Assembly (NCBI RefSeq): GCF_052119705.1
Contig: NZ_JBGQOP010000007.1
Span: 79,431-143,430 of the forward strand
Direction of reading: 5' to 3'
DNA: 64,000 bases
Source of the DNA: Oceanimonas sp052119705
GTDB taxonomy: Bacteria > Pseudomonadota > Gammaproteobacteria > Enterobacterales > Aeromonadaceae
How positions within the stretch are numbered: position 1 is the first letter of the stretch; every line of letters starts with the position of its first letter. The notes under the pieces are model-generated. The model searched no databases. It was not told the origin of the DNA and saw only the letters and a list, made by a program, of their open reading frames with translations. Shown piece after piece: positions 41,758-50,754 of this stretch. The position numbers were made by a program, and so were the translations under genes.

Positions 41758-44700
41758 GCGATGCGCCAACAGCCTTGAGCAACAAAGGAGCAGTCCTGAA
41801 CCCGTCTTTCGTGCATCTGCGGGTGCATTCTGACTTTTCCATGGTCGATGGCGTGGCTAAAATTGGCGCCATTAACCAGCGCGCCCAAGAGCTGGGCTAT
41901 CCGGCTTTAGCCTTGACTGATCAAATGAATATGTGTGGTCTGGTGCGCTTTTATGGCGATAGCCATCGCAAAGGCTTAAAGCCCGTCATAGGTACCGATA
42001 TTTGGCTGCAAAGCGATGAGCTGGGTGATGAGTTATTTCGCCTGACCTTGCTGGCCATGAATAACATCGGCTATCAAAATATCACCCGCATTATTTCTGC
42101 CGCCTATGAACGCGGCCACGTGCAACACAGACCCTTAGTCGATAAAGCCTGGCTGGTTGAGTTTAATGAAGGTGTTATCGTGTTGTCGGGTGGTCGTGAA
42201 GGTGACGTGGGCACTAGCTTACTGAAAGGCAACGAAGCGCTGGTAAATGAATGCTTAGCCTTTTACCAAAACCACTTTGCCGATCGTTTTTATCTGGAAT
42301 TACAGCGCACCGAGCGCATTGATGAAGAAACCTACCTGCATATGGCGGTGGACTTGGCCGCTCGCGCACAATTGCCGGTGGTCGCCACCAATGAGGTGGT
42401 ATTTCTTGATAAGAGCGATTTTGACGCCCATGAGATTCGCGTCGCTATTCATGACGGCTTTACGCTGGACGATAAACGTCGACCACGCCTCTACAGCCCA
42501 GAGCAGTATTTAAAAAGCCCAGCCGAGATGGCAGAGCTGTTTAGTGATATTCCCGAGGCGCTGGAAAACAGCGTCGAGATTGCCAAGCGCTGTAACGTGA
42601 CGGTGCGGCTAGATGAATATTTCTTGCCAGACTTTCCTACCGGCGACATGAGCATTGAAGACTTCTTGGTTAAATGCTCAGCTGAGGGCCTAGAAGACAG
42701 ACTCAACTTCTTATTCCCCGACCCACAAGTGCGCGCGGAAAAGCGCCCCGAGTACGACGAGCGTTTGAAAATTGAGCTCGACGTGATCAATAAGATGGGC
42801 TTTCCCGGTTATTTCTTGATCGTGATGGAGTTTATCCAGTGGTCAAAAGATAACGGCATTCCAGTGGGGCCAGGCCGTGGCTCGGGCGCCGGATCCTTGG
42901 TGGCCTATGCGCTGAAGATCACGGACTTGGATCCTCTGGAATTCGACTTGCTGTTTGAGCGCTTCTTGAATCCAGAGCGGGTATCTATGCCCGACTTTGA
43001 TATCGACTTTTGCATGGACCGCCGCGATGAGGTGATCGATCACGTGGCCGAGCTTTATGGTCGTGATGCGGTAAGCCAAATTATCACCTTCGGCACCATG
43101 GCGGCCAAGGCGGTGATCCGCGATGTAGGCCGGGTGCTGGGCCATCCTTATGGTTTCGTGGAGCGTATCTCTAAGCTTATTCCCCCTGAGCCGGGTATGA
43201 CGCTGGCAAAAGCCTTCGAGATAGAGCCCAAGCTTCCGGAAATCTACGACCAAGACGAAGAAGTTAAGGCGCTCATAGACATGGCGCGTCAGCTTGAAGG
43301 CACCATACGTAATGCCGGTAAGCACGCCGGTGGTGTGGTAATCGCGCCCACGCGCATCACTGACTTTGCGCCTTTGTATTGCGATGAGCACGGTCAAAAT
43401 CCGGTTACCCAGTTTGATAAAGATGATGTGGAAAAAGCGGGGCTGGTTAAGTTCGACTTCTTAGGTCTGCGCACTCTGACCATCATCGACTGGGCGCTGG
43501 CGATGATTAATCCCAAATTAGTCGCCCAAGGTAAACCCATTATCGATATCGCCGCCATCCCCATGGATGATCCAGCGTCGTTTAAAGTATTAAAGCGTCA
43601 TGAGACTACGGCGGTATTCCAGCTCGAATCTCGTGGTATGAAAGACTTGGTTAAGCGCCTGCAGCCAGACTGTTTTGAAGACATGATAGCTTTAGTGGCG
43701 CTGTTTCGACCGGGACCTTTGCAGTCCGGCATGGTGGATAACTTTATCGACCGTAAGCACGGCCGTGAGGCGGTGTCTTATCCCGATGAAACCTGGCAGC
43801 ACGAATCTCTAAAAGCCACGCTTGAGCCCACTTACGGCATCATTCTCTATCAAGAGCAGGTGATGCAAATTGCTCAGGTGCTGGCAGGTTACTCGCTCGG
43901 TGGTGCCGACTTATTACGCCGCGCCATGGGTAAGAAAAAGCCTGAAGAAATGGCCAAGCAGCGCGAAGGCTTCGAAGCCGGTGCCGTGGCTAATGGCATA
44001 GACGGCGAGTTGGCGATGAAAATCTTCGACTTGGTGGAAAAATTTGCCGGTTATGGTTTTAACAAATCTCACTCCGCCGCTTATGCCTTAGTTTCGTATC
44101 AAACCCTGTGGCTGAAAACCCATTATCCCGCGGAGTTTATGGCCGCGGTCATGACCGCCGATATGGACAACACCGATAAGGTCGTTACCCAAGTCGACGA
44201 GTGTCAGCGCATGGGCTTAACCTTGCTGCCGCCTGATGTAAACTCCGGTCTGTATCGCTTTACTGTGAACGAGCAGGGCGCCATCGTCTATGGCATAGGC
44301 GCGATTAAAGGCGTGGGCGAGGGGCCGATTGACTCGATTTTAGCGGCGCGAGTAGACGGGCCGTTTCGCGATTTATTCGACTTTTGTAATCGCGTTGACC
44401 TAAAAAAACTCAATAAAAGAGTCATGGAAAAGCTGGTGTTAGCTGGTGCCATGGATAGCCTAGGGCCGCACCGTGCCTCGCTTATGGCTACCTTGCCCGA
44501 AGCCATGAAGGCCGCCGAGCAACATGCGCGAGCCGAAGCGCTCGGCCAAAGCGATATGTTTGGGGTGTTAATAGAAGATGAGCACACTCAGCACGCTTTT
44601 GTGGAGGTGCCGCATTGGCCGGATAAAATCTGGCTCGATGGGGAGCGCGACACCCTAGGTTTATATTTAACCGGCCACCCGATTAATCAATACGCCAAAG

Positions 44701-45266
44701 AATTACGCCAATATACCAGCGGCCGATTGTGCGATTTACAGGCCACCAGCCGTGATAAAACCACGACCGCGGCGGGGTTGGTGATAGCGGCGCGGGTGAT
44801 GACCACCAAGCGTGGCAACCGCATGGGCATCTTGACCATAGATGATAAATCCGCTCGACTGGACGTGACGCTGTTCTCCGATGCACTCGAACGCTATGAG
44901 TCTTTGCTAGAAAAGGATAAAATCCTCGTCATTAGTGGCCAAGTCAGTTTTGATGACTTTAATGGCGGCCTTAAGATGTCGGCACGGGAAGTGCTGGAAA
45001 TGAGCGATGCCCGAGAGCGATTTGCTCGCGGTTTGGCGCTTAATATTAATCACAGCCAAATAGATACACAGTTTTTTAGCCAATTGTTGGAGATACTCAG
45101 CCCAGTGCGGGCGGGAGTGTGTCCGGTACGAGTCACTTATTATCGACCTGGAGCGCGGGCGCAGTTAATGCTTGGCACCGAGTGGCGGGTCACACCCACC
45201 GACGAGATGCTGGCATCACTTAAGCAACTGTTGGGTCCGGATAAAGTCGAACTACTTTTTGAATAA
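41754..45266 (+). CDS. dnaE: DNA polymerase III alpha subunit
   Basis: The replicative polymerase. 1170 residues, as in E. coli (about 1160). Seen in order: PHP domain starting FVHLRVHSDFSMVDG (about 20-34), GPGRGSGAGSLVAY, the catalytic aspartates in MPDFDIDFCMDRRDEV, GKHAGGVVIAPT, QLESRGMKDLVKRLQPD, GYGFNKSHSAAYALVSYQT, a helix-hairpin-helix region, and a C-terminal OB fold. The first ~17 residues are unrelated to other DnaE N-termini; an AAAGGAG sits within them, so a slightly later start remains possible. Confidence 0.97.
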   Translation: MSDAPTALSNKGAVLNPSFVHLRVHSDFSMVDGVAKIGAINQRAQELGYPALALTDQMNMCGLVRFYGDSHRKGLKPVIGTDIWLQSDELGDELFRLTLLAMNNIGYQNITRIISAAYERGHVQHRPLVDKAWLVEFNEGVIVLSGGREGDVGTSLLKGNEALVNECLAFYQNHFADRFYLELQRTERIDEETYLHMAVDLAARAQLPVVATNEVVFLDKSDFDAHEIRVAIHDGFTLDDKRRPRLYSPEQYLKSPAEMAELFSDIPEALENSVEIAKRCNVTVRLDEYFLPDFPTGDMSIEDFLVKCSAEGLEDRLNFLFPDPQVRAEKRPEYDERLKIELDVINKMGFPGYFLIVMEFIQWSKDNGIPVGPGRGSGAGSLVAYALKITDLDPLEFDLLFERFLNPERVSMPDFDIDFCMDRRDEVIDHVAELYGRDAVSQIITFGTMAAKAVIRDVGRVLGHPYGFVERISKLIPPEPGMTLAKAFEIEPKLPEIYDQDEEVKALIDMARQLEGTIRNAGKHAGGVVIAPTRITDFAPLYCDEHGQNPVTQFDKDDVEKAGLVKFDFLGLRTLTIIDWALAMINPKLVAQGKPIIDIAAIPMDDPASFKVLKRHETTAVFQLESRGMKDLVKRLQPDCFEDMIALVALFRPGPLQSGMVDNFIDRKHGREAVSYPDETWQHESLKATLEPTYGIILYQEQVMQIAQVLAGYSLGGADLLRRAMGKKKPEEMAKQREGFEAGAVANGIDGELAMKIFDLVEKFAGYGFNKSHSAAYALVSYQTLWLKTHYPAEFMAAVMTADMDNTDKVVTQVDECQRMGLTLLPPDVNSGLYRFTVNEQGAIVYGIGAIKGVGEGPIDSILAARVDGPFRDLFDFCNRVDLKKLNKRVMEKLVLAGAMDSLGPHRASLMATLPEAMKAAEQHARAEALGQSDMFGVLIEDEHTQHAFVEVPHWPDKIWLDGERDTLGLYLTGHPINQYAKELRQYTSGRLCDLQATSRDKTTTAAGLVIAARVMTTKRGNRMGILTIDDKSARLDVTLFSDALERYESLLEKDKILVISGQVSFDDFNGGLKMSAREVLEMSDARERFARGLALNINHSQIDTQFFSQLLEILSPVRAGVCPVRVTYYRPGARAQLMLGTEWRVTPTDEMLASLKQLLGPDKVELLFE

Positions 45267-45275
45267 GAGGGGTCT

Positions 45276-46226
45276 ATGAATCAACACTTTTTGGATTTTG
45301 AACAACCAATAGCCGAGCTGCAAGCTCAGATCGAAGAGCTGCGCCATGTAAATGAAGGCGATGCGGTGGATCTGGACGATGAAGTCAGCCGCTTAGAGGC
45401 TAAGCGCATAGAGCTGACCAAAAAAGTGTTCAGTAACTTAGGCTCATGGCAGATCTCGCAATTAGCGCGTCATCCGTCTCGCCCTCATACCTTGGATTAC
45501 ATAGAACACATTTTTGATGAGTTTGATGAATTAGCCGGTGATCGCGCCTATGCCGACGACAAAGCCATGGTGGGCGGTATTGCGCGTATCAATGGTCGCC
45601 CGGTCGTGGTGATTGGCCAGCAAAAAGGCCGTGAAACTAAAGAAAAAATTCGTCGTAACTTTGGTATGCCGCGCCCAGAAGGTTACCGTAAGGCCCTGCG
45701 CCTGATGGAAATGGCCGAGCGCTTCAATATGCCGATTTTAACCTTTATCGACACCCCAGGTGCCTACCCGGGTGTGGGTGCCGAAGAGCGCGGCCAGAGT
45801 GAAGCGATTGCGCGTAACTTAAAGGTGATGTCGGGTTTGAAAGTGCCAATCATCTGTACCGTAATTGGTGAAGGTGGCTCAGGTGGTGCCTTGGCCATTG
45901 GCGTGGGTGACCGTGTGAATATGATGCAATATTCAACCTATTCGGTTATCTCTCCTGAAGGCTGTGCGTCTATCTTATGGAAAAGCGCCGATAAAGCCTC
46001 GGTTGCTGCCGAAGCCATGGGCATTACCGCCAAACGTATACATGAGCTGAAATTAATCGATAGCATAGTGGAAGAGCCCATTGGTGGCGCCCACGGCAAT
46101 CCGGTGTTAGCGGCTCAGTCTTTAAAAGCACGCTTACTGAGCGATTTGGCCGATTTGGATAAGCTAGATAAAGATAGCTTGTTAGAGCAGCGCTATCAGC
46201 GTTTGATGAGTTACGGTTATTGCTAA
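45276..46226 (+). CDS. accA: Acetyl-CoA carboxylase carboxyltransferase subunit alpha
   Basis: With AccD it moves the carboxyl group from carboxybiotin to acetyl-CoA, giving malonyl-CoA. 316 residues. Seen: N-terminal helical part with LDFEQPIAELQAQI, ARHPSRPHTLDYIEHIFDEF, FGMPRPEGYRKALRLM, and TVIGEGGSGGALAIGVGD. Ribosome site GAGGGG. Nine bases after dnaE, then a strong terminator. Confidence 0.97.
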   Translation: MNQHFLDFEQPIAELQAQIEELRHVNEGDAVDLDDEVSRLEAKRIELTKKVFSNLGSWQISQLARHPSRPHTLDYIEHIFDEFDELAGDRAYADDKAMVGGIARINGRPVVVIGQQKGRETKEKIRRNFGMPRPEGYRKALRLMEMAERFNMPILTFIDTPGAYPGVGAEERGQSEAIARNLKVMSGLKVPIICTVIGEGGSGGALAIGVGDRVNMMQYSTYSVISPEGCASILWKSADKASVAAEAMGITAKRIHELKLIDSIVEEPIGGAHGNPVLAAQSLKARLLSDLADLDKLDKDSLLEQRYQRLMSYGYC

Positions 46227-46280
46227 GCCGTCGCGCCCATCAATACTGAATCGTCATAAACTCGATTCGGTATATTAAAT

Positions 46281-46319
46281 AAAAAGGCCCTGTAAAAGTT
46301 ATTTTACAGGGCCTTTTTA
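46281..46319. terminator. Strong bidirectional terminator after accA
   Basis: A 17-bp stem (AAAAAGGCCCTGTAAAA and its complement) around loop GTTA, with A and T runs on either side. It closes the long lpx-dnaE-accA transcript. Confidence 0.95.
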
Positions 46320-46706
46320 TTATATGTAATAATAAATTAATATAAGTGCTGCAATATAAATGTGTGTTCATTTTGCTAATAGAAATCTGGCAACTGCAAT
46401 CCCCTATTAATAGTAGGTGTTTAATTCTTGTTTTGGGTTAGTTTAACGACGACACTTACTGTAAAACGTTGAGTTCTGAATTTATATATACCCAAAAGCT
46501 TGTTTATTAGCATAAAGTAGTTAATATTAGCGCTTTAAAATCCTCTTTCCTAAAATGCATATCTTTTTGATGTCGCATAACAATTAATCTGGCATAGCAA
46601 TTTATTTGGCATAAAAAGCCGAGCTCATTATTAGTAAGTCGTCATGCTGTTAGTAAATGGTCATGCTGCTTACTACTTAACTCTTCAGTCAACATTGCGG
46701 GTGGTT
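46320..46706. other. AT-rich gap upstream of the first propeller-GGDEF gene
   Basis: No gene, PAL element or heptamer array is seen. It contains short repeats (TTTGGCATA / CTGGCATAG near 46590-46615; GTCATGCTG twice near 46641-46667) and presumably the promoter of the sensor gene, but I cannot identify convincing -35 and -10 boxes. Confidence 0.55.
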
Positions 46707-49613
46707 ATGTTATTTAATGGCATGCGTTATGCGAAGATGTACAACGTTATATTGATACTTTGCTTATTATTTAGCTCTTTTTTAATACAAGCCAAAACCA
46801 CGGCCTTATCCCATTATTATCAAGATACCTGGACCACGCAGGATGGCTTGCCGAACAACACTATTCATAGCATTAATCAAACCGCAGAGGGTTATTTATG
46901 GTTTGCTACTTGGGAAGGTGTGGCCCGTTATAATGGCCATAATTTTCGGATATTTAGTAGTGGTGATGAAAGCGGCTTGCATGGTTCTGCGGTGCGCGGT
47001 TTAACGACGGACGATAAAGGGCTGTGGGTGGCGGGCGCTAAAGGTGGCCTGAGTTATTATCAAGATAATAACTGGTCACCACAACCCAAATTCAAGAGGA
47101 TGCTCAATCAGGTATTAGTTGATAGCACTGAGTTATTATGGGTTGCTACTGATGGAGAAGGGCTTTATGCACGCCGCGGCAACACCATTATTGCTCACTT
47201 TGATCAAAACCAAGGCTTGCCCAGTGATTATGTTACTCGATTAGTAGAAGACAAAGCAGGGCGAATATGGGTCGGCACTAAGCAGGGCTTAGTGTGGATT
47301 AAAGATAATAAAGTACAGGCAGTGCCTGAACTAAGCGGCGTGCCAATATCAGCTTTATTATTAAATAAGCAAGGTCAGTTACTGATTGGTACTGCCGCCG
47401 GTTTATACCAAGCCGAGCAAACATTGGTGACCCAGATTTATCCAGAACTGGCCAATAATTCAATTACCAGCTTATTAGAAGATGACCAGCATCATCTTTG
47501 GCTAGGTACTGCCGAGCACGGGTTGTTGCGGATGAGTGAGCTTGGCCTTGAGCAACTCACAGTGGCACAAGGGCTGTCGGGAACACAGGTCATTTCTTTA
47601 TTTCAAGACAGAGAACGCAGTATTTGGGTGGGTACTCATGCTGGGCTTATGCGACTGCGCGACGTGCCTTTTATTAGTTTTACTGAACAAGATGGCTTGG
47701 CGAGTAACTACGTGCGCACTGTGTTGGCACACAGTGATGGCTCGGTATGGGTAGGGGGCAGTGCAGGGCTGACTCAGATCAAAGATGAGCAATTTAACAG
47801 CCCTGCGCTCATCATGCCTGATGGGTTAGCGCCCTCGATTTCTAGTTTGGCCGAAGGCCCAAGTGGTGAGCTATGGCTAGGGACCTTTACCCACGGTTTG
47901 CTTCGGGTAGAGCGTGGCCAAGTGACCCACAGTTACAATATCACTGACGGTTTGTCTGCGAATGAGGTGCGCTCCTTAATTGTAGAGCCAGATGGTCATC
48001 ACTGGCTGGGTACTTCTGCGGGCTTAAAGCGATTGATCAATGGTCGAATTGAACACTATGAGACGACCGAGCCGTTACTCAATGACTTTATATTAAGCCT
48101 GCATAAAGCGGTGAATGGTGATGTCTGGGTTGGCGCTCGCGAGGGCGCTGCAATTATTCGCGATGGCCAAGTCACACTGGTTGATCTTAGCAGTCTAGGC
48201 GATGTGGAATATGTGTTCGGTTTTCACTCAGAACCGAATGGCGAATACGTGTGGCTGACTACAGACATGGGCTTAATACGCTATCGCTATAAAGATCAAA
48301 GTTTAAGTCTGATAGGTAAAAAGCAAGGTCTACCGATAGATAAAATATTTGAGACCATTGAAGATAATAATGGCGATTTATGGCTGACCAGTAACTTAGG
48401 CATGACGCGTATTAGTCTTGCTGCGGCTCACAGAGTGGCGGATGGCGAGCAAGACAGTCTTAAATTTGAACAGTTTAATGAAAGAGATGGCATGGCGAGC
48501 AGCCAAACCCACGGCAGCTCAAGCCCGGGATTGATGCTGGATAAAAATGGCTATATTTGGGTGGCCACTGCGCGCGGCGTTACCCGCATGGCGCCTGAGC
48601 GCTTGGCTAAATTTTCGCACGCCAACTTACCCGTCATTCTTGAAGAGCTAAAGGTATCTGGGACAACCGTCCCCTTGCAGCCCGAGTTGGTGTTGCCGCC
48701 TGGCCGTGAACGGGTGCAGTTTCAGTTTGCAGGCCTTGGCTTTGTGATGCCTGAGCGTATTGAATACCGCACCTTACTCGAGGGCTTCGATGAAGACTGG
48801 GTGCTGCGTGGCGCTGAAAATAGAGCCGAATATACTAATTTGCCGCCGGGTGATTACGTGTTTCGGGTAGCGGCGGGGTATTCCTATAAAGACTGGGACG
48901 AGCAAGAAGCCCGTGTGAGTTTCACCGTATTACCCTTTATTTGGCAGCTGCCTTTTTTTTGGGGGATTATTGCAAGCTTAGCGCTAGTGTCGTTATGGTT
49001 GCTGTCGCGCTTGCGGTTACAACTATTGATCTCCCGCTCTCAAGAATTAGCGCGACAAGTCGCCGAAAAAACTCAAGAATTAGAATTTCAGGCTCAAGAG
49101 TTTGAACGTCAAGCTCGTATCGACAGTTTAACGGGGCTGCCCAATCGACGGGCTTTTGACGAAGGCTTAATCGCCGCCTTTGCGCGCGCCAAACGCTCGG
49201 GTAAACCCGTTACCTTAGTGGTGATTGACATCGATCATTTTAAACACGTGAATGACACTTGGTCTCATGGGGTTGGCGACCAAGTGCTTAAAATTGTTGG
49301 CAGCATTATTCGTAAAGAAGTTAGAGAAGTAGATTTGCCGGCGCGTTGGGGAGGCGAAGAATTCACTCTTTTATTAGCGGATACCTGCTTAACTGACGCT
49401 CAACCTATTTGTGAGCGCATACGCCTTGCGGTCATGAATCATGATTACAGCCATATAGACGCAAAATTTCGGCTAACCATTAGCTTAGGCTTAGCACAGA
49501 GTAATTATCTTATAGATCAAGATACGTTATTGGCTAATGCGGATTTGGCTCTTTATCAAGCTAAGCATTACGGGCGTAATCGGATAGTAGCCTTTACGGA
49601 TATAAAAATTTGA
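46707..49613 (+). CDS. Membrane diguanylate cyclase with periplasmic two-component-type propeller (copy 1)
   Basis: Predicted to sense a periplasmic signal and make cyclic di-GMP. About 968 residues from ATG 46707 (starts between 46644 and 46737 are possible): signal-anchor ending near LIQA, about 14 Reg_prop repeats with recurring GLP/GLS and LWFAT/IWVGT motifs, a Y_Y_Y domain (YRTLLEGFDEDWVL, YTNLPPGDYVFRVAA), one TM helix (PFFWGIIASLALVSLWLL), a coiled-coil, and a GGDEF domain with DSLTGLPNRRAFDE and GGEEF at about 882-886. An RxxD (REVD) five residues ahead is an intact inhibitory I-site. 76 bases upstream of an M48 lipoprotein gene. Confidence 0.93.
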   Translation: MLFNGMRYAKMYNVILILCLLFSSFLIQAKTTALSHYYQDTWTTQDGLPNNTIHSINQTAEGYLWFATWEGVARYNGHNFRIFSSGDESGLHGSAVRGLTTDDKGLWVAGAKGGLSYYQDNNWSPQPKFKRMLNQVLVDSTELLWVATDGEGLYARRGNTIIAHFDQNQGLPSDYVTRLVEDKAGRIWVGTKQGLVWIKDNKVQAVPELSGVPISALLLNKQGQLLIGTAAGLYQAEQTLVTQIYPELANNSITSLLEDDQHHLWLGTAEHGLLRMSELGLEQLTVAQGLSGTQVISLFQDRERSIWVGTHAGLMRLRDVPFISFTEQDGLASNYVRTVLAHSDGSVWVGGSAGLTQIKDEQFNSPALIMPDGLAPSISSLAEGPSGELWLGTFTHGLLRVERGQVTHSYNITDGLSANEVRSLIVEPDGHHWLGTSAGLKRLINGRIEHYETTEPLLNDFILSLHKAVNGDVWVGAREGAAIIRDGQVTLVDLSSLGDVEYVFGFHSEPNGEYVWLTTDMGLIRYRYKDQSLSLIGKKQGLPIDKIFETIEDNNGDLWLTSNLGMTRISLAAAHRVADGEQDSLKFEQFNERDGMASSQTHGSSSPGLMLDKNGYIWVATARGVTRMAPERLAKFSHANLPVILEELKVSGTTVPLQPELVLPPGRERVQFQFAGLGFVMPERIEYRTLLEGFDEDWVLRGAENRAEYTNLPPGDYVFRVAAGYSYKDWDEQEARVSFTVLPFIWQLPFFWGIIASLALVSLWLLSRLRLQLLISRSQELARQVAEKTQELEFQAQEFERQARIDSLTGLPNRRAFDEGLIAAFARAKRSGKPVTLVVIDIDHFKHVNDTWSHGVGDQVLKIVGSIIRKEVREVDLPARWGGEEFTLLLADTCLTDAQPICERIRLAVMNHDYSHIDAKFRLTISLGLAQSNYLIDQDTLLANADLALYQAKHYGRNRIVAFTDIKI

Positions 49614-49689
49614 TATAGTGTTGCCCTGCTTAAAAATAATAAAATGCAATATATTTTCAAATTTTCTGTAATGCACGAGGATTAAAAAA

Positions 49690-50442
49690 ATGAAAAAAAC
49701 ACTGCTAGCTGCCAGCATATTCACACTAGGCTTGAGCGGCTGTGTGTCTGACGAACATAGTCAGTTTTTAACTGCCGGCATGACCGCTTTTCAAGGAGTA
49801 ACTTTATCTAAAAGCGAATTGCAGGCTAAGGCCAGTTTATCTGCTAAACAAATGGACAGCGAAAATAAGCTGGCACCCAAAGATAACAAATATAGCAAGC
49901 GTTTAGATAAGTTGACTGCGGGTTTGACTCAGGTTGATGGTACGCCATTAAACTTCCAAGTGTACTTGGCCGATGAGATTAACGCCTTTGCCATGCCTGA
50001 TGGCACTGTTCGTGTGTATTCAGGCTTGATGGATGTGATGCATGACGACGAACTAGTGGCGGTTATCGGTCACGAAATTGGCCATATCAAATATGAGCAT
50101 TCTTTAAGCCAGTTTAAAACGGCTTACTTGACTGCTGCGGCGCGTCAAGCTGCCACTGCCGTGGGTGGTAAAGCCGCTCAGTTAGCTTCTTCTGAATATG
50201 CGGATATGGGCGCTGAATTTATGTCTGCACAATTCTCACAAAAAGATGAATTGCAGTCCGACTTGTATGGCATTGAAATATTGTGCCAACAGAAAATGGA
50301 TCCCTTTGCCGCAATGCGCGCCCAAGAAGTATTGCTTAAGCATTCAGGTAATGGCGGCGGTTTGTTTTCTAGCCACCCATCCAGCGCCGAGCGTATTGAC
50401 CAAGCCAGAACCGCCGCCGCTAACGCGAATTGTGGTGCATAA
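49690..50442 (+). CDS. M48 family zinc metalloprotease lipoprotein (LoiP/YggG-like, copy 1)
   Basis: 250 residues. Lipoprotein signal with lipobox LSGC (Cys18; +2 is Val, so probably outer-membrane sorted), then NAFAMPDGTVRVYSGLMDVM, zinc motif HEIGH (His128, Glu129, His132), and the third-ligand region QKDELQSDLYG, followed by GLFSSHPSSAERI. Members cut misfolded periplasmic or outer-membrane proteins. Start ATG with GAGGA. Its neighbour copy at 53971 is about two-thirds identical by eye. Confidence 0.93.
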   Translation: MKKTLLAASIFTLGLSGCVSDEHSQFLTAGMTAFQGVTLSKSELQAKASLSAKQMDSENKLAPKDNKYSKRLDKLTAGLTQVDGTPLNFQVYLADEINAFAMPDGTVRVYSGLMDVMHDDELVAVIGHEIGHIKYEHSLSQFKTAYLTAAARQAATAVGGKAAQLASSEYADMGAEFMSAQFSQKDELQSDLYGIEILCQQKMDPFAAMRAQEVLLKHSGNGGGLFSSHPSSAERIDQARTAAANANCGA

Positions 50443-50520
50443 TAGTTTGAGTCTTAAGCTGCAGCACAGCGAAAATAAAGGCGCTTAGCCCTTCTTTATT
50501 CGCCTAAGCTTTTAACGCAC

Positions 50521-50548
50521 AAAGCCGTCATTACGACGGCTTTTTTTG
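50521..50548 (+). terminator. Rho-independent terminator after M48 copy 1
   Basis: Stem AAGCCGTC / GACGGCTT with a short ATTAC loop and seven T. The remaining ~200 bases to the next gene hold no repeat I recognise. Confidence 0.92.
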
Positions 50549-50754
50549 TTTTTATTGCATGGATTAAAAGTCTGAAATGCAGGTTTATGCGGTGAGCCTT
50601 AGCAAATTTAAGCACGCAGTTTATTCTGTGCTACTCTTTTGAGGCTAATTATTGCCTTGGTCAAGCTGAGCTTGTTAACTGAGCCTTGGCTTATGAATAA
50701 TAAAGAACATTCGAGTTGCCACCTTAAGTCTACGTTGACGGATTATATTCACGG

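Noticed and set aside
42843..43397. 184-codon minus-strand frame opposite dnaE
   Set aside because: Shadow of the catalytic part of dnaE, which is fully conserved on the plus strand.
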